Under the pieces are notes generated by a model. The model searched no databases, was not told the origin of the DNA, and saw only the letters and a program-made list of their open reading frames with translations. A stretch of DNA of 64,000 bases from Asterella californica (Eukaryota > Streptophyta > Marchantiopsida > Marchantiales > Aytoniaceae): positions 22,920,001 through 22,984,000 of the forward strand of contig JAYKYS010000009.1 of NCBI GenBank assembly GCA_036924285.1, written 5' to 3'. A program made the translations under genes and the position numbers. Positions 1 to 11,700 of the stretch are shown in pieces. Within the stretch, counting starts at the first letter, position 1. Every line of letters begins with the position of its first letter.

Positions 1-33
1 ACTGGCTGATTCTCCAAGACAAAAACCCTTCAG

Positions 34-813
34 ATGTTCAATTATCCTAGATATTACATCGAAATGACCACAAACCTCCTATGTCATACGATTCACTGCA
101 TTTACCGTTCTCGGAAACTCTCTTGTGTTTGTTGTGTTCTCCATCTTGAGTGTTTTTGCTACTTGTGTCCTCATTTTTATCACCAGGTCCGCTTAAATGT
201 TTCTTCAAAGGCAGACGAGGATGAAGAAAGTAGTCCCCGCTAGCTACAACACGTTAGAGCTGTCCGTCACAATGTACAAAATGGGGGTTGATTTGGACTT
301 GTCTTCTTTTGCTATGCTGGACCAATTCCTTCTGATTGTTCTTTTGGGATTTTCTCAGTAGAAAGTGAGAGAGCATTGTTACATCTATACTACCAAGGTG
401 TCATTGCTATTTGTGCAAAGTCCACTCAAGAAGTGAAGAAGCGTATCATGTCTGCCTTGGGATGGACTCATGAAGGTCTAGTAGGGATTGAGATATGTGT
501 TAAGGGACTGACCAATAAAAGACTATACACATACATAAGAATGATTGGATATTGTATGAAGAATGAGGTCGAGGATCATTATCACGTGCATATGAAAAAT
601 ATCTCTGAGATTATGCTCCTTGATTGTAAAAAGTTGTATAAACTCTTGGGTGTTTGCGATACAAAGAATGGTGTTGAGTTGAGCTACGCTAACATTCTTG
701 CCAATGCACTGCAATATAATATGTATCAGAGCAGTCACTCTCTATTGTCTACTTTCAGCACCTATCTTGGAGACATGATAGAATCTGGAAAACACTCTAC
801 TTCACCCCACTAG
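34..813 (+). pseudogene. Unrecognised ORF remnant
   Basis: An open frame runs from about 376 to 813 (145 codons). Upstream, an acceptor-like site near 187 is followed by an acidic tail ending in a stop at 241-243. The longer frame is rich in Lys, Cys and Tyr and contains a short RMIGYCMK stretch around residues 55-62. I do not recognise the family. Several stops separate it from neighbouring open pieces, so it looks like a relic, possibly of a mobile element. A single real exon cannot be ruled out. Confidence 0.25.
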
Positions 814-1159
814 TTAATGCAGGATGGAATTCAGGTTCGTAGAGTTGATTCCTTAAGGAAATCATTTCTACATCCTCAAGAAGTTACATCTGAGGATATT
901 CAGAAATTATTTGTTTACAAGAACACCACAGGTGTGGAATTGTAAAGACATGTACATAGACACAATAGACAATGCCGCTGTAATATATGACGAATATCAT
1001 ATGTCTAGAGCCACACCGACCATATCAGAGTCTCAGCGATAGCATTCTAAACAATCGATGATACAAAGGTCGCTTCCGGACTAGGTCCCACTTGCAGAAG
1101 CTTTCATGAGATCGACCGGCTCTGACAAAGCTCAGACAACAAAGTAGCACGATCTGACA

Positions 1160-1640
1160 TAGTCAATTTCTGTATAAAAATATACAGATTCTATAGTTTC
1201 AAGTATAGAACTCAGTGTAGCTATACAATTGTCTCAACTCGAGATTTCTGTATACAAATATAGAAATCCATGTGCAGAATTCAGAATTTTAATAAAGTTA
1301 AAGCCGGCACGTAGTCGTCTTTACCACCAGCTCGCTATGACCATCATTTCTACATGCTCTTCAATCGGTACGGCTTCCATTTTCGAACTACGAACTGTGA
1401 GTGAGCAGTGGAGAAACAATAAAATTGTATCATATAATTCCTTTCACTGTAACGATATAGTTATTTCAAGTCGAAGAATATTTGTGTATACAAATATTTC
1501 TACACTTTACAAAAATCACATAAACGTCTTTATCTGCAGCTCGCAATCGCCAGCTTTCATTTTTGAAGCACGAACTGTGACGGAACACTGGAAAAAACAA
1601 TTAAAATGGATTATATAATTCTTTTTTTACAGCGAAGAGA
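1160..1640. repeat. Degenerate tandem duplication
   Basis: Three copies of a short palindromic motif like TTCTGTATACAAATATAGAA lie near 1168, 1244 and 1480. Each of the last two is followed by a similar block ending in CACGAACTGTGA (or ACGAACTGTGAG) and a TATAATTC stretch (about 1310-1440 and 1520-1625). The 129-codon ORF across it (1229-1618) therefore contains an internal repeat and is probably not a gene. Confidence 0.5.
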
Positions 1641-1966
1641 GGTCGTGGAATATCGGAGTAGCTCTAGATGGCAGTGTGGTATCTTGTCATAGGTCCACAA
1701 CTTGTATTCAGTTACCAGAATATGTCAATACATCCCCTACTACAGCACCGAACCTGAAGAAGGAGAATATGCATGCCTAGAAAGCTATAATGCACAAGGA
1801 TGTTATACTGTACTACTTGGACGATAAAATACTTTGACTCTTATTGTTGAGTATCTTATTTACATTGAGGTAGGCAAATACAACACCATAATGTCAAAGA
1901 AAGAGATTGTTTGTTAGTTCCAAAGTTGTTGAAGTTTAAGTTGGGAGTTACCCACTCGATCTCCTC

Positions 1967-2075
1967 TGTCGTGCACATACACATCGCTACACAACATACA
2001 TTGATGTCAAAGATACACCACACATACACATAACACATGGACGATGTCATACACCTACACAAGTGTATCACAATA
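1967..2075 (+). repeat. Direct repeat, copy 1
   Basis: About 105 bp that reappears at 2377-2485 with only a few differences. The core ACACATACACATAACACATGG is shared exactly, as is the terminal CACAAGTGTATCACAAT. The spacing is about 410 bp. The pair may be short terminal repeats of a small element or a local duplication. Confidence 0.75.
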
Positions 2076-2376
2076 ATAAACGATCTGTACTCACTCCACC
2101 ATGCCAACCGACAGTAAACAAACACTAAACTCGAGCCAAATCCACTATGTGGATCAGAGAATCCAGATTGCGCTCACCAAGACTATCCGACATAGCCATG
2201 AGCTTGAAGACTCAACTCGAAGAACTCAAGCCTTCAAGTCCTACTTGCGAAGTATACCCTTAGTAGGGCTAGCCCAAGAACTCGCCCTAACGGTCCTAAC
2301 GGCACTAACGGTCCTATCGAGACTAACCACTACGCACTCAACCAACCTAGCCGGGATGCTAAACTGACGTGACAGT

Positions 2377-2485
2377 TGTCGTCGCATACACATCACTACA
2401 CAACATACATCGCTGTCAAAGATACACCACACATACACATAACACATGGACGATGCCGGACACATACACAAGTGTATCACAATCG
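2377..2485 (+). repeat. Direct repeat, copy 2
   Basis: Second copy of the repeat at 1967-2075. The 300 bp between the copies carries an 88-codon open frame (2101-2367) that I do not recognise. The Ty3-type gag zinc-knuckle relic begins just downstream. Confidence 0.75.
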
Positions 2486-2539
2486 CCCTCATAACTGATG
2501 GTTAGGTCTCTCTAACTCCCGATAGTCTCATATCTCAAC

Positions 2540-4680
2540 TACGTGATATACATATTCGTGGATTATGAGACGTCTGTGACGTCTCAAGTGATGCCTAGAG
2601 AGTATGAGCATTGCGGACGACTAGATCACAATAGTAATCGCTGTTTTGATCTCCATCCCGAGCTATGTCAAGAGAAAGCTGATCGTGGACGAGGCGGAGG
2701 AGCTCAAGGAGACCGTGGTGGTCGAGCTGGAGGTAGAGACCCAGCACTTGAGAGAAGATCAGTCGGTCCACCGCTTGCTATGACATCGAATGCGAGTATG
2801 GCTGCTCAGATTGAGCAGTTGGAGTAGAAATAGCTAGTATGGCTATGACTTAGCGGAGATCTGGTTCAGGAATAGAGACTTCCACGTCTTATGATGGAGA
2901 AGGAGTTGACTTTGACTTCATGGCTGGTGTGATGCAGATTGAGACATCTGCGGTAGTGACTCGAGGTGCAGTATGTGTCTCTAAGCCACGAGATGCGTCG
3001 GTGGAGTTGGATCCACAATGCATAGAGGCTGATAGAGGTGAGGTGGTTCAACGAGAGACGGTAGATGTGTCTATAGAGTTGAGGATTAGGATAGCTACCA
3101 GTGGTACTCGGCAAGCGGCGACTGCTGGATTAGATGAGTTACCAACTAGGTCGGTGATTGACCGTGCTGGTTTGGCACCATGTGTGGTGTTTTTGGACAA
3201 CAGAAGTGATATCTTCTGTTTGGTGGCACCTTCAGAAAAGATGTATCGACCACAGAAAGTCTTGTTAGACTCTGAGTCCAGCCGTTGATGTTGGAGAAGG
3301 CAATGTTCATCAGTTTGGGTCTGAGGAAGTCCCAGGTGGAGAGATGTCCATTTTAGCTGCAGATCAGGGGTACAGCTCTACGCATGACACGCGAGATGTT
3401 GATGGTGAGAATTCAATCAGATCACCTCACAGATGGCTCTATGGTGAGAGCCAAGGCCATCGTTACGACCGCAAGGACTTATGACGTATTGGTTGGAGGT
3501 GCTGTGTTATATCCTATGGGATTCATGATCGACTATTGGACGGAGATAACATCTTACAGACTAGGTTGGCAGTCCGATGAGAGACAAGTGAGTCACTTAT
3601 CAGTGCGATTTAGTGCGAGAGTTGGGACAACGGAGCCTACACTAGAAACGATGGCATCCGTTGCATGATTCAGTTCGGTCATCACTTGGTGCCGAGTTGT
3701 TAGAGAGTAATGTCCATGCAGAAGATACACCAGTCTTTGAGGAGATGGAGGACATGTCTAGCATTACTACGGTAGCACCATCTACCTTGAATGTTCCGCT
3801 CTAGAATTCGAGTGGAGAGTTGCAGCAATATGCTGATCGGTTGGTGCAACAAGCTTGGAGTGAAACCTTTGTACCGCTAGTAGAGAAACAACGGGTTGTT
3901 CCTACTATTGACACTGTGATCTTATCACCGTTGGATACAACTCCCGTTGTATGACAATCTCCAAAGGAGGGTGGTGTGTGCTGGAGCTGTTTGGAGAGAT
4001 CAGCATAGGTTTGACTACGGTATTTCAGACATACATACAAGAAAAAGAAAAAGGACCCGGAGCTCATGTAAGTACAGCGATACTTGTATGTGGAGAGAGA
4101 GATGAAGTTGTGAGACACATCTCATTGCGTCATGTGACACGTTAATGCCGAGATATTTTGAGTTGTTGTCCATATCAGTCATTAGAGAATATCAGCAAGC
4201 ATAACCATAGGATATTTCGCTGCTGAAGCGCATGATCTCACATGTCGACATCATTCACTTGGTGATAGCCGAGTGGTCATGTTAAAGTCACACGCGTGTT
4301 GGGAGAGGTCAGAGTTTACATGACCCGCGATCTAGTATGTTTTGGGAGATGTTACAGAACTTATGACATCTTCAGATGCATCAAGTGGATTCTCTAGCGT
4401 ACATCGTGGAGAACATTTTTTTGTTGGATGGGTACACAGATGATGACGAGCGTGCACCAGATGCGGTCCTATGTCAGATCAGTAGTGTTGTTGGATGCAG
4501 CGAGAGTGACATCTCGTGCACATCGTCCACTGTGTGGTGGATGAACTTGTTACAGAAGGAAGTGCTCAAGCGCGCACACGATACAGTGAGACGATCAGCG
4601 CATCTCACAGTTAATGGCATCTTGAATGCAGGACGACGATCTCAAAGTAGTGAGAGTTGTCGATAGATCATCCATGACAA
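2540..4680 (+). mobile_element. Ty3/gypsy gag-protease relic
   Basis: A decayed retrotransposon body, broken by stops and frameshifts into ORFs at 2543-2827, 2920-3288, 3384-3668 and 4376-4666. A zinc-knuckle-like stretch near 2606-2665 reads EHCGRLDHNSNRCFDLHPE; the first cysteine of the CCHC motif has become Tyr. LLDSESS near 3261-3281 matches the retropepsin LLDSGxS site with the Gly replaced by Glu. Downstream, VLVGGAVLYPMGF (about 3487-3527) and a Gly-Trp-Gln stretch resemble the C-terminal half of plant retroelement proteases. No convincing reverse transcriptase follows. The element is inactive. Confidence 0.6.
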
Positions 4681-4777
4681 TGATGAACTTAATGAGATGA
4701 CCTAAGGCAGCGTTGCTCAACGTTGGTGAGCTTTCCAGCTTCACATGCTTACTGAGATGGAGGACTTGGACTTGTGT

Positions 4778-4821
4778 GGCATTGGACTCTATCTCATCGG
4801 CATTTGATAGAGTCCAATGCC
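4778..4821. repeat. Perfect 16-bp inverted repeat
   Basis: Arms GGCATTGGACTCTATC and its exact reverse complement flank a 12-nt loop. The loop plus the right flank can form a competing helix, because CTCATCGGCATT faces AATGCCGAGATGAG. The hairpin lies just past the 3' end of the Ty3 relic. Confidence 0.85.
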
Positions 4822-5660
4822 GAGATGAGAGAGCGATTAAATTCATCCACTAAAAAACTGAAAAACTGCCCCCTTTGGACATGAAAGAACCCCTTCGGAG
4901 AAAATATAACGTGCGAGTCCTCTTCAGACGCAGGCGACTAGTGGACTCCTGAAAATACGATGCACGAAAAAATCAATTTATCACTCGAACCTCGCTGCAA
5001 CTATAATGCAACTAATATACCAACGAAAGCCTACTTCTTGTTATTAATATGAATGAAGAATCGTTGGCTTCCTAATTGATTGATAGAAAATATCGAGAGG
5101 AAGAATAGAAATTATTCAGAATAATTAGAGTAATTTATATTAAGCTTTTCCTTTTCTCAAATCCAGAAAATCAGACCACTCACATGATATATGGTGGTGA
5201 AAAGAATACTATTTTTTTTGATACTATTGATATTAAATAAAAATATTTTCCAGAATGATTCAGTGATCTTGGTTTTTCTCCTCTACGGACATGCTACATA
5301 CGTATATAAAGAAAGACTGGAAGAATTGGTCAAATCCACAACACAGTATGGATATATAAATAGAGTAGGCGAAGTTCAGACCAGGCAAAATTAGGTCATG
5401 CGTCTTCCTTGATATCCGTGGAAGATCCCGAAGGACTCCTGTTCTAAAATTCTGATGATTGATATGCCTTAAATGACTATCGAGACTGCGTTGATTTCAC
5501 AGGCATGATGCACGAAGAAGAAGGGACATGGATGGATGTACCTACCAAATCACCAACCGAAACTGGCTAAATAATGCAGTGTGACGGCAAATGTTGCTAT
5601 CCCGTCAGTCTTGATTCCAGATAAGAACAACCAACAGTAGAACAGAGGATACATCGTACT
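4822..5660. other. AT-rich intergenic stretch
   Basis: No gene, repeat or RNA is visible here apart from short AT-rich runs. The 67-codon frame at 5191-5394 has no recognisable motif and sits in low-complexity AT-rich sequence. Confidence 0.5.
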
Positions 5661-5669
5661 CATAACGGA

Positions 5670-6825
5670 ACCTAATGGCTCCCGTGCCTTTCCTCCTTCA
5701 TGAGATCTTAGCCGTTTACGCTCTAATCCTAGGACTCCCATTGATGCGGACGACTGTTACGAACGTCGTATTTCTCCGTCCATCCATGGCGTACCAAATC
5801 TTGCGGCGCCATGCGTCGCGCCCCACTGAGCGCCGCCGTGAGCCCCAGGAGCGGTCGCCGGGTAAAAGTACCGGTCTGAGCCACCTACCGCTAGTCGGTC
5901 GCTCGGACGACGTCGGAACTGTGGGGGGAAGGAAAGGGCTGCGAAGGAAGGGAGGGAGGGAGGGGAAGAAGAAGAGGCAGCTGGACTCTGGAGGGCAGGG
6001 GCCAGGGGAGGGAAGGGAACGGAAGGGCAGGACTCGACTGGGGTGCTACGGCTGGGCTTTGGCTCATGCGGAAGCAAGGGAGGAAAGCACATACAGGCAC
6101 AAGACAGGGAGAGCGTTGGGGGCTCGAAGAAGGCTCGAAGAAGAGGAGGAAGAAGGAAAAAGGTGTCAAGTTGGGACGACGGAAGCAGCGGAAGAAGAAG
6201 AACTGGAAAGCGTTAAGGTCGAGACGACCCTGAGGCCCGGCGAGTCTGCCAGGCAGCGATCGCTCCCTCACGCGCACGAGACGCGAAACAAGAGCGATGC
6301 GATTGAGGTTTACAGTGTCGGAGTGGATGATGCTTGCGCGGACAGTAGGTATAGGTTACTACTTACGATCGGTGAATTAGCGAACTGTCTTCAGGGAGGG
6401 AAGAAAAACGCCTGGGATTGGCGGAGGAGGGCATTTTAACCTACATGCGGGAGTGTGTGGAGAAGGGGACAATTTGAATGGTGCAGCTGTGGAGGGAAGC
6501 CGAAGAAGTGGTCAAGGATGTGAAGAGGTTTTGCACTGTGGGCGGAGAAAGAGACCGTGTTCGGCTTGTTCGCCATTGTGGGTGACCGTGAGTAAGCTTT
6601 GTCGGCATTGCAGGAGCTTTGTCGACGCGGGTTCGATAGGCGAACTATGCGAGAGTGGAGGATACAGTAGAGCGTGGTTGAGCACGAAAGCTTTAGTGGT
6701 ATTCGTCCGTCGTAGTCTTCCTCCCTCTGGACGGCTGGGTTCCCCTGTCCGTGGGGTTAACATTAGCTCTTGCTGTGAAACGAGGCTTAGGGAGATAGGC
6801 TCGGCGGTCGATAGAAAATAGGTGC
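5670..6825 (+). promoter_or_regulatory. Probable promoter and 5' leader of the DDT gene
   Basis: This GC-richer block precedes the chosen start at 6826. From about 5930 to 6210 it is strongly purine-rich on the plus strand, with GGAGGG and GAAGAAGA runs, as plant 5' leaders and promoter-proximal regions often are. Overlapping frames on both strands (for example 254 codons at 5675-6439) are explained by this composition. Several upstream ATGs fall here, so if the leader is transcribed it carries upstream ORFs. The transcription start cannot be placed from sequence. Confidence 0.45.
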
Positions 6826-8673
6826 ATGACGGGGGCGGGGCCTTCTTCTGATGATAGGCCTCCGAGGCGTCCCACCCGTGCATGTACTGCACGCACCCCC
6901 GCAAGGCTAGCACCTCCAGCACCGGTGCCTTCCAGAAAGGTCACCTCTCTGAAGAAGTTCAATGCTGCGGCTGCAGCTGCTGGGCCAAAACCTCTGACGG
7001 AACCTTTCACCCCGGTTATACTATCACAGCCTCGTTTGCCAGCTCAAGAGGACCGATGGCAATTACGAAACATGTGGGAGTTGGCTTCCGTCCTGCACTT
7101 TCTTCATGTACGATTTCGCTGCTTTTCTGTTCCGTATGTGTCCCCTTGTTTACTTTGAGCGACCTAGTCGTTTTGACGAATGTTTTGGCAAATGACACCA
7201 ACGTTTTCATTTTTTTTGAACTTTGGGAGTTCTGGCGTCTACACGGCCCGATCCATCGTCACTTGGCTGTCACCGTTAGCGTCTTCAACCTTGTCCCGGT
7301 ATATGCGATGATTCTCCATGAGCTGATATATTTTTTGTCTGAGAAATGTCGAAATATTATGGAAGCTCAGTCGTTGCTCTATGTAACAGCACGCCGGAAG
7401 ATCGATTCTGGTTTCCTCTTTGTGGGGCTCTTTCATATTGGGTGGAATTTTTATGGGTACATGACCGTGGCCAACTTGTGAATTTAGTTCTTTATATCTT
7501 CAGAAAATGATTTTTCCTGCTTGAATACCAACACCTTGTAATTTCCATAGTTCCATGCTGAGGCAGCGTAAAATGTACTTCCCGCCTAAATTGTTCAGGT
7601 CAGTGGACCGTTCCCCTCACTTACAGTAATATGTCTATTCGTCAGAGTGACCAATTTGACATATTGCGTCCCCCCTCGAAATCATCGAGTCGATCGTCAG
7701 ACGCTCTACCGAGAGCAAGAGTATTTGAGCTGTGAGGATGACTTAAACATTTTATTCCAATAAGGGTATCTATCAAGACTGAATAGGGTGGGTGCTCGTT
7801 GCACACACTTCAGGAAGGTAGAATTTTACTGGTGGCGGGTGCTTCAGTTCATCTCATTCGCCTTGAATCTAATTCTGCATTGTTAAGAGGAGCCTCAAGA
7901 CAACATTTTGGTGCTACACAAACTCTGCGCTATGTTTGGATCAGTTTTGAACCGAGTTACTGCTTTACTCTCAGGAAGGAGACAGGTTCGGATAAACTGG
8001 AATCATATTTTGTGGAGCAGCATTAAGCGTCGTAAATAGGATTAGGAAGGATGAGATTTGTGTATAGGTTGTGACACGTTTAAGGGCCTGAGGAGTCGGA
8101 ATGTAAGGTTTTCAGAGTGGAACAGGCAAGAAATCAAATAACTTTGGACCCATCATGTTGTGTGCTCTGCACTTTCAAGTGCAGACTTTTAATTATGATT
8201 ATAGGTGCGGACGTTGCAATATTAAAGCTTTCTGTTATCCTCTTCAGTCTGGAGAGACGAAGTGCTGTGCCGTGCCGAATCCTCAGAATCGAGCGCCTAT
8301 CCTCATAGTATTGTCAGGCCTTCTCATTATTATGAATCGATCTAGATATCGTACATTGAAACTTACGCTATTTGAACTTATTATGGGACGAGTACGCTTC
8401 GAAAATAAGTATCTACAACCTGTAAGTCAGATTTAGATTGAGTGTTTCCTGGTCAAGTACAACAGCCAAGTACTTGATCGGCATTTCATACTTTTCGGCG
8501 CCAGGAGATTTCCTGCACAACTGGTTCGTAGGTTGCCAGTTTACTTCATGCTGGTCATAGAGAGAGAGAATGTACACGTAAAGCATCGCATGTAGCAGTC
8601 TTCGACCAGCCACAGGGAGAGATGTACTCATTTGGATGCCGTAGCCTTTCACCCGTAGACCCTGCGTCCTGGC

Positions 8674-8717
<44 letters not shown>

Positions 8718-11700
8718 TTCTGGATGTCTCAGAACATCAGGTAAGAATATTGCACCGTCGGACTCACTCGGGGCGAGAGACTTGAAGGATTTCTAAGGAA
8801 CGTGTGCATGTTCGTTGTCTTGTGCAGGTGTTCCGTCCTGTTTTAAAGATTGGGGATGACTTTACAGCAGATGAATTGGAATCCGCATTGCTTGTGCCCA
8901 ATAATAGATTGGGTAATATACATATAATTCTTTTGAAGGTGTGTCTTCTTGGCGGAATCGGTCCCTTACTTTATCGCAAAGTCTGGCTTTACCAAAGAAT
9001 CACAGGTTTCCACGTTTTGCATGCTTTGCGGGCAGTTTGTGCCGCAAGTGCTCGCTAATGTGCAGCACACTTGGTTTTCGCATGAGTTGAATTTTGATGT
9101 GAGGTGCTTGTGATGTCTGCCGTCTAGTCTTCAAATGGCTCGTAACTCAGGGGCCAGCGCCTTTACGAGGTTTGTTCACAGTGTCCTGAGTGCATCATAT
9201 CTCGTTCACATTGGTGCAGGCTGTTCCCCCTGTACACAGAAGTCCTCTCAACCTCGATACATGGGTGACCGTTCTGACGAAGAAGCTCCAAAATTGGTGG
9301 CCTTGGGTAGGTGTTGTGCTTTCACTATATAGTGTGAAACTGTGTGGGCGTGGGGTCCGATCTGCCATTCCCATGTACCAATATATAGTGTGAAGGTTTT
9401 ATGCGTGTGCTGATTAGCTTCCAGCCAAGAGAAATTTACAGGTTCTTCGTTCATCCTCTTCACCTGTTTGATGATCGTGTAGCAAAAGTCTTTGCTACTT
9501 ATCTCGTCTTCAGATGGGGAGGAAAGGTTGAACACCAGCTACACTTGAAGTCTTGTAGTGGTAGCTCGGTGGGTATGCGTCATCCTGTCATGAAGAGTTT
9601 CTCATGCACTGGTATCGTTTGTCACCTTGGGCTTCTCGCAGGTGGCAGAAGGAGCGTGTCCACTTGTTCCTGCACATGGGTAAGTCCTCGAACTCCCTAG
9701 AATCATGTATAAGGGAATACTAGACCCTTCTGAAATGGGACTGGTAGCTTTATAGTTTGAAGTTTGAAGTCAAAGATATTGTATCATCGTTGACTCATTT
9801 CGATACTCTTTCAGTCTGCTGATTGATGTGATAATTTTCAGAATTACCATGTATATGTTTTCTTCGTGTAATATGGTGTTTCCTTCTTAATACGTCTTCC
9901 ACTTCACTGTTCAGAACGGTAACGTGGTTATCGCTCTGACTTCTGTCGAAGCTATCTTGTCTAGGGCTGTTTCGTTTGCTGTGTATGTGGCGTATAACTT
10001 TTGTAATAGCATGGAGATCGTTCTCTTGCAGGCAGGAAATCCAAACCTACAAGGAATTCGATCCGGGAACCAGATTGACAATCTTAAAAGCACTGTGCGA
10101 AATCCGCCTCGATGTAATTTACCTTCCGCTTCTTCATGTCAACTGACAGTCGTTGATTATTTCGCAAGTAGGAAGTTACTTCCATTCGACAATCCCCGGA
10201 TGCTCACGGTGTGTGAGTAATGTGTGGGCCTTCTTGGCCCTCAAAATGGTCAGCAAATATGTTTTGGACCAACCAAGGTGTTGTCGCTATGTTGTGGTTT
10301 ACAGCAAGAAGATACGAGGACGTTTCTTGAGCAGAGCGTGAAACAAGGGACGCCTATAACGACGTTCCGGAAGGAGCGCATTGGAGCAGATATGTATGGG
10401 ACCACGTACTGGTAAGCTCCAGTCACTTGGTAGTCGTCCTGCGCGTCCGACTCAAAGCATGTATGAAGCGGCAATTTTAGGACTCTGTTTGAAATTCATA
10501 GGTGTCTGCTAGCAGCTGAAGAAGAACTCTTGGTCTAGGGTCGGATCTATATCATCAGTCACAGTGATCGGAATGTACTGGTATAATACCCTGTCAAGTA
10601 TGGGAGACACGCTGTCTGTACGTTTCAACCAATCTGGGCAGTTTGAATGTTAATATGGAAGCTCCTTCGCTGGTCGCTTAGCACACTTCCAGTTCAGGAT
10701 TGTCCTGGCTAGATTTGCTTCGCCCCCAAACACGGTGTTCCCTCATTTCAGTTCGGTCAAGTATCTGGGTAGTAGATTATTAGTTCTTGGAACAAGCCAG
10801 CCAAGTCACGTCTTGCGAGTACTCTGATCAAGTTCTGGTTTTATTTCTAACCTGTTCGTTTCCCCGCAGGTATTTTGATGACCCTGCTCTCGGGCACAGA
10901 CTTTGCAGAGATACTCGCGTGGACGTGAAAGTGAAAGGCAGAGTTCGTGCTCGTGATTATCCCTCTCCTGTTGCAGGCCAGTGGGAGACAGTCGCCACCA
11001 ATTTCGAAGAGTTCACTTACGTAGCGGTATGAATTCTATCGGTGGCTTAGCCTTGTTTAGAATCGAAAGATTTCAGAGAGAAACTTTCTTCATAACCTGC
11101 TCAAAACCGAGGGAGACTTGACTTAAGTAAACATATCACGGGTTTGCGGTTAGCCGTGGACGTAGCTTAAGCTGATATCTTTGTCAACTTTCCCTGAGTT
11201 AAGTTGGATCGTGTATTCAGGAGAAATTATCCTCTAGCACGAATCGGCTTGAGGCGGCTTTAGGGAAGAAAATCACTGTCGAAATTCTCCCGGATCTGGA
11301 AGAGATGCAAAAGGTGAGGAACTTACTACATGGACATGCTGTTTTAGGTGTCTATTGTCGTTAAAGAACCTCTGCATACTACTTTACATTGTCCGGATTC
11401 CGGACATGTTTCATATAGCATGCTGAAAGGGATCTATGTCTTACCTTGTTCGCGACTAACGTCTGTACGGGATTTGGTCGTGGTGATGTTTGTCATCTTC
11501 TAGAGAAAAGAGCGAACGTTGAAGAAGCAGCAAAGGCAGGCGGTGCTATTGGACAACCTTGTGCAGGGTAACGGATTGGCAGCTGGTCGCTCTCGCAGGG
11601 ATCGTAAACCTGTGTCTTACACTTTTGGTATGTGAAGGCGTAAATTTTAGTGATAATTGTAACTGAAGGAGACTCAGATAGATCTATTTGGTATAGTTTA

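Noticed and set aside
5675..6439. 254-codon plus-strand ORF
   Set aside because: It is driven by purine-rich composition, with long open frames on the other strand too (5757-6092, 5891-6277). It has no domain and lies where the leader or promoter of the DDT gene is expected.
6882..7481. 199-codon plus-strand ORF
   Set aside because: It overlaps the first coding exon of the DDT gene in another frame and runs into its intron. The DDT frame is the conserved one.
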